Positions 27,107-35,126 of a stretch of 64,000 bases of DNA are shown piece after piece (position 1 is the first letter of the stretch; each line of letters begins with the position of its first letter). The stretch is from Methylobacterium amylolyticum (lineage in GTDB: Bacteria; Pseudomonadota; Alphaproteobacteria; Rhizobiales; Beijerinckiaceae): positions 62,001-126,000 of the forward strand of contig NZ_JAUYZI010000008.1 in assembly GCF_030700245.1 (NCBI RefSeq), written 5' to 3'. The position numbers and the translations under genes are program-made. The notes beneath the pieces are model-generated. The model saw only the letters and a list, made by a program, of their open reading frames with translations. It made no database searches and had not been told where the DNA came from.

Positions 27107-27566
27107 ACCCCTGCGCGTCGCGGACCGGATCGGCGCGGAGGCGCTGGTCGCGGGGATCCTGGCCAACATGGCGGCGCTGGAGGCGGTGCTGGGGGAGGAG
27201 GCCGGGCACATCCGCGCCGGCCGCCTGCGCGAGGGACTCGGCGCGGCGGAGCCCAAGGCGGAGCTGGCGGCGGCCTACATGCAGGGCCTGGAATCGGCCA
27301 AGGCGAACGCCGTCGCCCTCGCCCGCTTCCACCCGCAGGGCGTCGCCGCGCTGCGCGAGGGCCACCGCCGCTTCACCGCCGCGGTGGAGGCGAACCAGAC
27401 GGTGCTCTCCGCCGCGCGCACGGTCTCCGAGGGCCTGATCAAGTCGCTCGCCGACGAGATCGGCCGCGCCCGGGCACCGGTCGGCTACGGCGCGGCAACG
27501 CCGGCCCCCTCCCCCTACGGGCGGGGCGTGCGCAGCGGACCGCTGGTGCTCTCGCGGAATCTGTGA
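27093..27566 (+). CDS. FlgN-like flagellar protein
   Basis: This 157-aa, largely helical protein (VAGILANMAALEAVLGEEAGHIRAGRLREGL) has heptad-like spacing and a Pro/Gly-rich tail. Its size, helical makeup and position behind flgI and the rod-binding gene match the FlgN-type export-chaperone genes found there in other alphaproteobacteria; FlgN would hold FlgK and FlgL before export. It overlaps the previous gene by 14 bp, so they are translationally coupled. The family is poorly conserved, and the call depends partly on context. Confidence 0.66.
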   Translation: MARSEPLRVADRIGAEALVAGILANMAALEAVLGEEAGHIRAGRLREGLGAAEPKAELAAAYMQGLESAKANAVALARFHPQGVAALREGHRRFTAAVEANQTVLSAARTVSEGLIKSLADEIGRARAPVGYGAATPAPSPYGRGVRSGPLVLSRNL

Positions 27567-27637
27567 CGGCGGCTCCGAGCCCGTGTTCTGACGCGCTCCC
27601 TTGCGCCGAACCGGCATCCGCTCCGGCGGCGAGCGCC

Positions 27638-27949
27638 CTAGCGCCGGCCGTCGATCCGCAGGTAGGTCCGGACCTCGCCGAGGTCCGTGTCCGTGCGGTT
27701 GTCGATCGCGATCCGCCCCGCGGCCCGGGGCAGGAACGCCGCCCCGTCGTGCCCGGTGCGGGCGTCTATCCCCGCGGCGACCCGGCCCGAGACGCGCGTG
27801 CAGTTGCGGCTGCCGGGGGTGCGGACGAAGCCCGCCCGTCCCGGGCACGGCTCGAGGGTCGGGACCGCCTTCTGGAGGTCGAGGGCTGCGGCGGGCGACG
27901 CGAGCAGGAGGGCGGCCAGCGCGGCGCGCGCGCCCCGGTGCCGCGCCAT
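27638..27949 (-). CDS. Small secreted porin-like fragment protein
   Basis: The 103-aa product has a signal peptide (ALAALLLASPAAALDL). It is followed by CPGRAGFVRTPGSRNCTRVSGRV and AAGRIAIDNRTDTDLGEVRTYLRIDG. These two blocks resemble the first beta-strands of alphaproteobacterial Porin_2 proteins: the two-cysteine opening, then a DxRTxT-x-GxxRxxx strand. A full porin would be 350 aa or more, so this is either a relic or a genuine mini-protein of that fold. The ATG at 27949 has GAGG nine bases upstream; a GTG at 27964 overlaps the upstream stop (GTGA) and is an alternative start. Confidence 0.6.
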   Translation of the reverse strand: MARHRGARAALAALLLASPAAALDLQKAVPTLEPCPGRAGFVRTPGSRNCTRVSGRVAAGIDARTGHDGAAFLPRAAGRIAIDNRTDTDLGEVRTYLRIDGRR

Positions 27950-27960
27950 CGCGGACTGCC

Positions 27961-28221
27961 TCACGCGGCGCGGCGGGCGAGATCCCGGTGCAGCAGGTCG
28001 ATGTAGCTCTCGACCTCGGCGATGAAGCCGTCCAGTGCCGGCTCGCGCGCCCGCAGGCGGGCGAGGTCCCGGAGCAGGATGTCGAGGGCGATGCAGCGGT
28101 CGTCGGGGCTCGCGTAGGCGGCGACGTGCAGGTCCACCGCCTGCTCGGCCATCACGATCGCGCCGATCCGCGCCGCGGCGCCGAGGCGGCGGATCTCGCT
28201 GACGGGCCCGGAGAGCTGCAT
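27961..28221 (-). CDS. Small helical protein of unknown function
   Basis: The 86-aa cytoplasmic product begins MQLSGPVSEIRRLGAAARIG and is predicted helical throughout (ALDGFIAEVESYIDLLHRDLARRAA). There is no signal peptide or recognised domain. Its stop overlaps the alternative GTG of the porin-like gene. It sits inside the flagellar block, but nothing in its sequence ties it to flagella. Confidence 0.58.
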   Translation of the reverse strand: MQLSGPVSEIRRLGAAARIGAIVMAEQAVDLHVAAYASPDDRCIALDILLRDLARLRAREPALDGFIAEVESYIDLLHRDLARRAA

Positions 28222-28515
28222 GCTGGAACCTCGACCGGTCGAACGGGTGACGGGAACCCGCGAAGCGGTTGAACAGCGCTGAAAAGCGGCGAGACTATGT
28301 TCACCGCAGACCGTTGCGTTTCCGTTTACCGTAATCCGTTTCCAGGACGATCGCCTTCCTACCAACACGCAATATACATCGGTAATACGATTCTGGCACG
28401 CATGCCTCGATCGGCGCGTCACACCGGATCCGCTCGATCGCCCGGATGCAGGCCCCGATCCCGCTCAGGCGTCGCGCGGGCCGGTCGATACGCGCTCCGC
28501 ATCGATCGCGGCCTA
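28222..28515. other. Intergenic region between the 86-aa gene and the flgL stop
   Basis: This 294-bp stretch is clearly less GC-rich than its surroundings between about 28290 and 28400 (for example AATATACATCGGTAATACG). It probably contains the promoter of the minus-strand 86-aa gene. No terminator hairpin with a T-run is seen after flgL. Confidence 0.4.
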
Positions 28516-30372
28516 TCAACTGATGTAGTTGACGAGCGACAGCTTCGAGAGCGAGGCCGTGATCTGGTAGCTCGCCTGGAGGCGATTCTGCACGTCGAGG
28601 AGCTTGGCGGCGACCTCCTGGGTCGGGGCCTGCTCGATCCCGTCGAGGGTGTTCTGGAGCGTGTTCTGGGTCGCCTTGTTGGTGGTCGCGGCGTCCGACA
28701 GCCGGGCCGAGGCGAGGCTGAGCTCCGTCACGATGTCCTGCACGCTCGGGCTCGTGTCGGCCGACGACAGGAGCGCCTGCGCGCGGCTGCTGACGGCCGC
28801 GTAGGCGGCGTTCACGTTCGCGTCCGTGGCGCTCGGCATGCCGAGCGCCACCGTGGCGAGGCCAGCGAGCACGTTGCGGATCGCCGGCTCGTCGGCCCGC
28901 GCGCCGATCTTGACCGAACCGGTCGCGCTGGTCTGGACGGTCTGCGTGCCGCGCGGATCGGTGGTGCCGTCCTCGCCCTGATACCAGACCACGGTGTCGC
29001 TCCGCGGCGCCTGCGCGTAGCCCGTGGCGGTGCCGCCCGCGTCGAAGGTGATCCGGCGCGGGGTGAGGCCGGGCGTCGCGGAGCCGGCGAAGAAGTCCTG
29101 GGCGGCCCGGGCGGTGGCGCTGGCCGTCAGGGTGCTGCCGGCGGCCGTCCTGAGGGCGTTGCCCAGCGCCGCCGACAGGTTCGCGGCGGTCGTGTCCGGG
29201 TCGGCGCCGATGGCGAAGCTCGAGACCGAAGCCGGGGCTGTGCTCGCGGCCGCCGTCAGCGTCAGCGTGGTGGTCGTTCCGTCGTGCAGCTTCAGCGTCA
29301 CGGTGAGCGTGTCGCCGACGGCGGGCTGCCTCGGAGGGGTGCCGGCGAGTTCGACGGTGGTGCTGGCGGCGGTGCCCCCTGTGAACGCCAGCGACAGGCC
29401 GGGACCGGGGGGCGTGTCGGTGGGCGCGGCGCTCTGGACGCTCGCCAGGGTGCCGGGCGCGATCAGGCCGGCCAGCGCCGTCGCCGCGTCGGCGGCGGCG
29501 GTCGCACCCGGCGGGATGACGGGGAACGGCGTCCCGACGTCGACGGTCGCGGCGCTCGTGGTCGTGAAGTCGATCGTCCTCTGGCTTCCGTCGGGCTGGT
29601 TGACGACCACGCGGAAGCGCTGCCCCTCGGTCGGCGCCTCGGCAAAGGTCGCGGTCGCGGTCGCCGCCGTGGCGGGGGTGGAGGTCACGGTGAGCGCGCT
29701 GCCGGTGGTCGTCATCGTGCCGATGGAGAAGCCGAAATTCGCCCGCGCCTCGGCGCTCGGGTCCTCCGTCAGCGAGACCGACGTCGCCGTCGGCTGCGCC
29801 ACGCTCAGCCGACCCTGGCCGTTGCTGCCGAGATCGGCCCGCACCTGCTCCGACACCACGGTCTTGAGCCCGGCGAGCGCTTGGCCCGCGGCATCCCGCG
29901 TTCCGTTGAGGATCGTGTCGCCGTCGACGACCGGCTGCGCCGCGGCGTTGCGGCCGCCGAACAGGTAGGTGCCGCCCGCGGACTGGTTCAGGGCGTCCAG
30001 GGCGGTCTGGAGGTTGCTCTGCGCCAGTGCCTTCGTCGCGGTCAGGTTGAGCGCCGTGCTCTGGGGTCCGTTCAAGAGGCTGGCGCGGGCGCTCGTGCCG
30101 AGGGTCGCGACCTGGGTCAGGCTCGTCACCGCGAGCTGCGTGCGGGTCTGCGCCGAGCCGATGCCGGCGGCGTATCCGGCCAGAGCGCTGATCGTCGCCT
30201 GCGCCGCGAGCGCGGTCGTGCGGCCGCTGCCGAGCCCGCCGTAGGTCTGCGCCGCCTGGCCCGTGGAGAGCTGCGTCGACAGGGTGTCGAGCTGGCTCTT
30301 CAGCGCCGTGAGCTGCTCGGTATTGCGGGTTCTCGTGAAGGTGCCGGCCGCGAAGGGCGTGATCGTGGTCAT
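28516..30372 (-). CDS. flgL: Flagellar hook-filament junction protein FlgL, enlarged
   Basis: This 618-aa flagellin-like protein is about twice the usual FlgL length of roughly 300. The N-terminal helices (TRNTEQLTALKSQLDTLSTQLSTGQ) and C-terminal helices (ATQNTLQNTLDGIEQAPTQEVAAKLLDVQNRLQASYQ) are conserved D0/D1 elements. A Thr/Ala-rich insertion of about 250 residues occupies the middle (about 215-470), probably extra outer domains. FlgL is the second junction protein, exported through the flagellar channel. The ATG at 30372 is 2 bp after the flgK stop. A longer open frame continues antisense-like across flgK and is not coding. Confidence 0.9.
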   Translation of the reverse strand: MTTITPFAAGTFTRTRNTEQLTALKSQLDTLSTQLSTGQAAQTYGGLGSGRTTALAAQATISALAGYAAGIGSAQTRTQLAVTSLTQVATLGTSARASLLNGPQSTALNLTATKALAQSNLQTALDALNQSAGGTYLFGGRNAAAQPVVDGDTILNGTRDAAGQALAGLKTVVSEQVRADLGSNGQGRLSVAQPTATSVSLTEDPSAEARANFGFSIGTMTTTGSALTVTSTPATAATATATFAEAPTEGQRFRVVVNQPDGSQRTIDFTTTSAATVDVGTPFPVIPPGATAAADAATALAGLIAPGTLASVQSAAPTDTPPGPGLSLAFTGGTAASTTVELAGTPPRQPAVGDTLTVTLKLHDGTTTTLTLTAAASTAPASVSSFAIGADPDTTAANLSAALGNALRTAAGSTLTASATARAAQDFFAGSATPGLTPRRITFDAGGTATGYAQAPRSDTVVWYQGEDGTTDPRGTQTVQTSATGSVKIGARADEPAIRNVLAGLATVALGMPSATDANVNAAYAAVSSRAQALLSSADTSPSVQDIVTELSLASARLSDAATTNKATQNTLQNTLDGIEQAPTQEVAAKLLDVQNRLQASYQITASLSKLSLVNYIS

Positions 30373-30374
30373 GA

Positions 30375-32327
30375 TCAGATCTGCAGCAACTGGTTGAGCA
30401 TGTCGCGCGCCGCCGTCAGCACCCGCGCGTTGGCGCCGTAGGCGGTCTGGAGCGCGATGAGGTTCGACATCTCCGCGTCGATGTTGACGCCCGCGCTCGA
30501 CGCGTAGCGGCCCTGGGCGGTCGAGAGCGCGACCTGCTGGGTGTCGTCCAGCGACGACGCCGTGGCGGCGGCGGCCCCCTGCGTGGCGATGATCTCCTGG
30601 GCGAAGCCGACCACCGTGGCGCTGTGGGGCGCCGTCACCCCGCCGATCCCGCTCGACGACGAGAAGGTGCGCGGCGTCCCGGTCAATGCGGTGAAGAGCG
30701 TCTGCGCGCGGGCGCCCGAGGCGGTCGCGGCGGCCGTATCCGTCGCGCTCGACGCGGTGAGGACGGCGGTGTTGGCCGCGATCTTCGTGTTGACGGCGAT
30801 GCGCTGCGCGAAGCCGGTGAGCTGGGAACCGGTATCGAGCGAGCCGGTGTAGAGCCCGTTGTTCAGGCCATCGACGAACAGGGCGATCTGCGGGTAGCCC
30901 GTGGCCAGGTTCCCCGACGAGACCGGCTGCGTGACGGTCGCCGTCGCGCCCAGGACGGGAGCGGTGGCGTCGGCGCTGGTGATCGCGACGACCGCGCCGC
31001 TGGCATTCGCCGCCGCGCTCGCGCCCGGGCTGGTGCTCGCCGTCACGTTCAGCGTCGGCAGGTTCGGGTTGGCCGCCGTCAGACCGTCCAGGGCGGCCTT
31101 GATCGCGGCCGCGTAGGAGGCCGGACCGCCCGCGATGCTGAAGGACGCCGTCAGCGCGCTCGCGTCGGCGGTCTGGCCCGCCGGCACCGTCGGCAGCGGT
31201 GTGCGCGCCGAGGCGACCAGGATGACGTTGCGGGCCACGCCGTCGAGCCCGGTCACCGGGATCGTCAGCGTGTTGCCGGGCTGAAGCCCCGCGCCCGGCG
31301 TCGCCCCGGCCGCGGGCGCCGCGCCGCTGAGGTCGATCGTGGCGGTGCCGCCGGCGACCGTCGCGCTGCGCGGCGCGTCGGTCAGCGAACTCGCGAGGCC
31401 CGCCGCCAGATCGTCGAGTTGCCGCTGCGCCTGCGGCAGGATCGCGTCGCGCAGTTCCAACTGGGCGGCGAGACTGCCCGAGCGCAGGGCACCCACGGTG
31501 CCGAGATCGATGGTGGCGCCGCTGATCGTCGTCGCCGTGATGGTGCCGACGGTCCGCGCGTTCGGGTCCGTGCTGTAGGCCGACTGGGCCGTCAGGGTCC
31601 CCCGCCCGTCGAAGCTGAGGGCGACCGCGCTGCCGCGATCGACCAGCGTCACGCCCGACCGGGTCATCACGGAGACCGTCCCGTCGCCCTGGGTGACGGT
31701 CTGGATGTCCATGTAGCCGGCCAGATCGTTGATCGCCTGGTCGCGCTGGTCCTGGAACCCGGCCAAGGTGGCGTCGTCGGTGGTGTTCTGCATCTGGCCG
31801 TTGATGGCGGCGATGCGCGACAGCAGGGAGCTTGCGCTCCGGGTGTCGGTGCCGAGCTGGGCCTCGATGCCGGTGCGCAGGTTCTGGACGCTGGCGGCGG
31901 CGCCGTTGATCTGGCCGGCGAGGGCCGACGCCCTGCTGAGGACGGTGGTGCGGGCGGCGGCCGAGGTCGGGTTGGCCGACAGCTCCTGCAACGACTGAGT
32001 GAAGCTGTTCAGCGTGCCGTCGAGCGCGGTGGCGCTGCCGGGCGTGCCGTAGAGCTTGTCGAGCTGCGCGACGATCTGCGCCTTGGTGCCCGTATAGGCC
32101 GCCCCCGAGGTCTCCAGCCGGAGCTGGTTCAGGGCGGCGGCGTCGAAGCTCCGGGTGATCGTCCCGGCCGCCACGCCGAGGTTGTTGGTGCCGCCGGCGA
32201 CCGGCGCCAGCGTGCGCTTGACGTAGCCCACCGTCCCGGCATTGGCGACGTTCTGCGAGACGACGTTGATCGCCGCCTGGGTCGCCGCGAGGCCTGCTGT
32301 CGCGTTGGACAGCGCGTTCATCGACAC
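30375..32327 (-). CDS. flgK: Flagellar hook-associated protein FlgK
   Basis: The 650-aa protein starts MSMNALSNATAGLAATQAAINVVSQNVANAGTVGYVKR, the canonical flagellar rod/hook N-terminus. It contains GQMQNTTDDATLAGFQDQRDQAINDLAGYMDI and ends with MSNLIALQTAYGANARVLTAARDMLNQLLQI, the C-terminal FlgK helix. It forms the first junction zone between hook and filament. The GTG at 32327 is preferred because AGGAGG lies six bases upstream; an ATG at 32321 is possible. It is followed by flgL after 2 bp and preceded by flgE, with a strong hairpin in the gap. Confidence 0.94.
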   Translation of the reverse strand: MSMNALSNATAGLAATQAAINVVSQNVANAGTVGYVKRTLAPVAGGTNNLGVAAGTITRSFDAAALNQLRLETSGAAYTGTKAQIVAQLDKLYGTPGSATALDGTLNSFTQSLQELSANPTSAAARTTVLSRASALAGQINGAAASVQNLRTGIEAQLGTDTRSASSLLSRIAAINGQMQNTTDDATLAGFQDQRDQAINDLAGYMDIQTVTQGDGTVSVMTRSGVTLVDRGSAVALSFDGRGTLTAQSAYSTDPNARTVGTITATTISGATIDLGTVGALRSGSLAAQLELRDAILPQAQRQLDDLAAGLASSLTDAPRSATVAGGTATIDLSGAAPAAGATPGAGLQPGNTLTIPVTGLDGVARNVILVASARTPLPTVPAGQTADASALTASFSIAGGPASYAAAIKAALDGLTAANPNLPTLNVTASTSPGASAAANASGAVVAITSADATAPVLGATATVTQPVSSGNLATGYPQIALFVDGLNNGLYTGSLDTGSQLTGFAQRIAVNTKIAANTAVLTASSATDTAAATASGARAQTLFTALTGTPRTFSSSSGIGGVTAPHSATVVGFAQEIIATQGAAAATASSLDDTQQVALSTAQGRYASSAGVNIDAEMSNLIALQTAYGANARVLTAARDMLNQLLQI

Positions 32328-32444
32328 GTGCGGCCTCCTCTGCGGGCCGAGCCCGCTCGACCTTCGCGCTCCCTGCCGGGGCGGTCGCCGCCAGCGCTTC
32401 GAGGAGCGCGTCGCGACCGGGCCCGGCTCCCATCCCGCGTTCCG

Positions 32445-32491
32445 GCGCGCTCGCGCGCCGAACCGCCCTCCGCCTCGGCGCGCGAGCGCGC
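32445..32491 (-). promoter_or_regulatory. 17-bp GC hairpin between flgE and flgK
   Basis: The arms 32445-32461 and 32475-32491 are perfect 17-nt reverse complements (GCGCGCTCGCGCGCCGA on the plus strand) with a 13-nt loop. The hairpin begins at the flgE stop codon and has no T-run after it. It may act as a 3' stabiliser of flgE mRNA or a partial transcription barrier before flgK. Confidence 0.7.
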
Positions 32492-33885
32492 TAGCGGATC
32501 ACGTTCATCAGATCCGACATCATCGTCTGCGCGGTCGACATGACGCGCGTGTTGGCAGAGTAGGCCTGCTGGGTAACGATCATCTTAGAAAATTCGCTCG
32601 CGATGTCGGTATTCGACTGCTCCAGGCTCGCCCCCGAGATCGTCCCGCCGTTGAGGCCGGAGAGCGGCCCGCCGGACGCGTCGGTCTGGAGGTAGTTGCC
32701 CCGCGAGTCCGGCTTCAGCCCGTCGGGGTTCGTGAAGCGCGCGATCCCGACGGTGGCGACCGTCGCGACGGTGCCGTTCGAGAAGGTGCCCTTGATGTTT
32801 CCGTCGCTGCCGACCGCGACGCTGGTCAGCGTGCCGGCGGAGTTGCCGTTCTGCGTCAGGGTGTTGGTGGTCGCCGCGCCGCTCGTGTTGGCGTACTGGG
32901 TGAGCCCGCCCGTACCGATGTTGAGGCTGACGCCGTCGAGTTCGATCCCGTTGACCTCCAGGTCCGGGATCGGGATTGGGCCGGTCGCGGTGGTCGTCGG
33001 CTGGCCCGCGGCATCGAACGTGAAGGCCGCACCGATATTGGTCCACACGGGCGGCGTGCTCGGCGTCACCCCCGCCGCCGAACCCGAGGCCGACTGGTAG
33101 AACAGGTTCCAGACCGCGTCCTGAGCCCCGTCGGGGGTGGCGTCCTGAACCTTCGCCCAGCGGGTCGTGATCGCCACCGGGGCACCGTTCTCGGTGTACG
33201 CGGTGACCGAGGGACCGACGATGCTGTTGTCCATCAGCGCCGCTACGTCCGCCGCGCCGCCCGTCGAGGCCGGCGCGCCGGTGGCGGTCATCGCCAGGGC
33301 TCCGGTGTAGAGATAGGCGCCCGCCGCGGTCGACTTGACCGAGGCGTTGGTGATCGGCGTCGCGGGCAGGTTGGCGGCGTAGTTGATCGTGGTCGTCTGC
33401 TTGGCCGGCAGCGTCATGTTGCCGATCTTGATCGGCCCCGTGCCCGTGACCTGGCCGCTGTTCGGGTCGACGTTGCTGCCCGTCAGGAACGCGCCCGCCC
33501 CGTTGACGAGGTAGCCGTCCTTGTCCTGCGCGAAATCGCCGCGGCGGGTGTAGAGATTGGTGGCTCCGAACGTTGCCTGGCCGCCGGCGTCGCCCGTCTT
33601 CAGCGCGACGGTGAAGAAGCCCTGGCCGTTGATCGCCATGTTGGTGGGGATCTGCGAGGCGATGACGTTGCCCTGGAGCGAGTTGGTGAGCTGAGCTTGC
33701 GCCAGCACCGTGCCCGCGACCTCACGCTTCGGGGTCGTCTCGGCCATGAGATCGACGAAGCTGGTGTCGATCCGCTTGTAGCCGGTCGTCTGCGAGTTCG
33801 CGATGTTCCCGGAGATGTTGCTGATGGCGTAGGACTGGGCCTGCAGGCCGGACACGGAGGTCTGCAGGGCGGAGAAGATGTCCAT
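32491..33885 (-). CDS. flgE: Flagellar hook protein FlgE
   Basis: This 464-aa protein begins MDIFSALQTSVSGLQAQSYAISNISGNIANSQTTGYKR, typical of alphaproteobacterial FlgE. It contains PTNMAINGQGFFTV and TRRGDFAQDKDGYLVNGAG, and ends with SNTDIASEFSKMIVTQQAYSANTRVMSTAQTMMSDLMNVIR, the conserved rod/hook C-terminal helix. It builds the flexible hook and is exported without a signal peptide. The ATG at 33885 lies about 35 nt after the predicted start of the sigma-54 promoter at 33932-33946. Confidence 0.95.
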   Translation of the reverse strand: MDIFSALQTSVSGLQAQSYAISNISGNIANSQTTGYKRIDTSFVDLMAETTPKREVAGTVLAQAQLTNSLQGNVIASQIPTNMAINGQGFFTVALKTGDAGGQATFGATNLYTRRGDFAQDKDGYLVNGAGAFLTGSNVDPNSGQVTGTGPIKIGNMTLPAKQTTTINYAANLPATPITNASVKSTAAGAYLYTGALAMTATGAPASTGGAADVAALMDNSIVGPSVTAYTENGAPVAITTRWAKVQDATPDGAQDAVWNLFYQSASGSAAGVTPSTPPVWTNIGAAFTFDAAGQPTTTATGPIPIPDLEVNGIELDGVSLNIGTGGLTQYANTSGAATTNTLTQNGNSAGTLTSVAVGSDGNIKGTFSNGTVATVATVGIARFTNPDGLKPDSRGNYLQTDASGGPLSGLNGGTISGASLEQSNTDIASEFSKMIVTQQAYSANTRVMSTAQTMMSDLMNVIR

Positions 33886-33931
33886 GACGTGCGATCCCGA
33901 CGCACCGCGTGAGGCGGCGGCGACGGGATCC

Positions 33932-33946
33932 GCAACCGCCGTGCCA
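33932..33946 (-). promoter_or_regulatory. Sigma-54 promoter upstream of flgE
   Basis: On the minus strand the sequence reads TGGCACG-GCGG-TTGC, a perfect match to the -24/-12 consensus TGGCACG-N4-TTGC with exact spacing. The -12 GC is at 33932-33933. Transcription would begin near 33920 and run into flgE. Confidence 0.82.
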
Positions 33947-34160
33947 CCGGCAAGGCCTTGATTCGCATGGCGGAGCGGTGCGGGAGCCCGGCAAAACACG
34001 CCCTCCCCCGCGCCGGCCGGGCAAATCCTGCCGGGTCCGGCGGCGGCATTTACGGCGCGTTATGTCCGACCGGCGAAGATGCCGGTGAACGCCGGAGGGT
34101 GCGTCGCGGTCCGGATCATCCGGCCGGACGCGCCGCCGGAGGGGAACCCGGGCATCGGTC

Positions 34161-34628
34161 ATGCGGGCCAAGCGGACGAGCCTCGTCCACATCATCTACT
34201 TCTCGCGCCTCTCGCTCGCCGCCGATCCGGCGCAGCGCACCGCCCAGATCGGCGACATCGGGCGCGTGGCGCAGAAGAAGAACGAGTTCTCGGTCATCAC
34301 CAGCTTCCTGGTGATCGAGGGCAGCTTCGCCGCGCAGGTGATCGAGGGCGAGCGCATGTCGGTCCAGGAGACCTTCGCCCGCATCGGGGCCGACCAGCGC
34401 CACCGCGACGTGCAGATCTGCGAGTGGCGCGAGATCACCAAGCGGGAATTCGTGCACTCGTTCAAGAGCGCGCAGCGCGTGACCGGCACCGAGGCGCTGT
34501 TCGCCAAGGCCAACCTCCTGCCGATGCTCCAGCGCGGCACGCCCAAGGCGTCCGCGATCCACGGCCTCGCCGTGGCCCTGCAAGCCGACGCGATGTCCCG
34601 GCAGGGCATCGACCATCTGTTCGTCTGA
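34161..34628 (+). CDS. BLUF-domain blue-light sensor
   Basis: The 155-aa protein is a single BLUF domain with a short C-terminal helical extension. Residues expected to contact the flavin are present: Tyr13 (HIIYFSRLS), Asn41 (KKNEF) and Gln59 in FAAQVIEG. The Asn-Gln spacing of 18 equals that of AppA (Asn45/Gln63). BLUF domains bind FAD and signal through a hydrogen-bond change around the Gln. No output domain is attached, so it must act through a partner, probably the response regulator encoded 6 bp downstream. It faces away from flgE across 275 bp. Confidence 0.88.
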   Translation: MRAKRTSLVHIIYFSRLSLAADPAQRTAQIGDIGRVAQKKNEFSVITSFLVIEGSFAAQVIEGERMSVQETFARIGADQRHRDVQICEWREITKREFVHSFKSAQRVTGTEALFAKANLLPMLQRGTPKASAIHGLAVALQADAMSRQGIDHLFV

Positions 34629-34634
34629 GGTCCG

Positions 34635-35096
34635 ATGAGCGAGCCCAGCGATACGCCGCCGATCCTCGTGGTCGACGATCAGGAAAAGCTCCTGCGCCTC
34701 GTCGTGATGCTGCTGAGCCGCCTCGGCTTCCCGGACGTCGAGGGGGTGACCACAGGCGCCGAGGCGCTGGAGAAGCTGCGCGCCCGCCGCTACGCCCTGG
34801 TCATCTGCGACCTGGAGATGGAGCCGATGGACGGCCTCTCGCTGCTGCGCGAGATCCGCGGCGAGGACGAGTTGATGAACACGCCGTTCATCCTCACGGA
34901 GACCTCGTTCGACTTCGAGGACATCAACCTCGCCCACCAGGCCGGGGCCGACGCGTTCATCCTCAAGCCGTTCGACGTCGCGGCGCTGAAGACCAAGCTC
35001 AAGCAGGTTCTCAACCGGAGGCCGCGCAAGCGCGAGGGACCGGTCGCCGCCGAGTCCACGCTGACCACGGATTTCCCGATGCTGGGGAAGTTCTGA
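34635..35096 (+). CDS. Single-domain response regulator paired with the BLUF gene
   Basis: The 153-aa protein is a CheY-like receiver domain: acidic pair Asp14/Asp15 (LVVDDQEKLL), phosphoacceptor Asp59 (VICDLEMEPMDG), Thr in FILTETS, and the conserved Lys in FILKPFD. About 30 C-terminal residues form a basic tail (NRRPRKREG) with no DNA-binding domain. Its closest functional analogues are CheY/DivK-type regulators acting by protein contact, for example on the flagellar motor or a kinase. The start is 6 bp after the BLUF stop, so they are co-transcribed. Confidence 0.88.
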   Translation: MSEPSDTPPILVVDDQEKLLRLVVMLLSRLGFPDVEGVTTGAEALEKLRARRYALVICDLEMEPMDGLSLLREIRGEDELMNTPFILTETSFDFEDINLAHQAGADAFILKPFDVAALKTKLKQVLNRRPRKREGPVAAESTLTTDFPMLGKF

Positions 35097-35126
35097 GGCC
35101 GCGGGCTCCGGGGGGCCGGGCGCTCC

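Noticed and set aside
28389..28402. TGGCACG near 28391 as a third sigma-54 promoter
   Set aside because: The -12 element is missing at the required spacing, and the motif points into the 3' end of flgL on the wrong strand.
30373..32433. Open frame continuing flgL upstream across flgK
   Set aside because: FlgK is clearly encoded in another frame here. The extension is low-complexity Arg/Asp/Gly with no similarity to flagellins, so the flgL start is at 30372.
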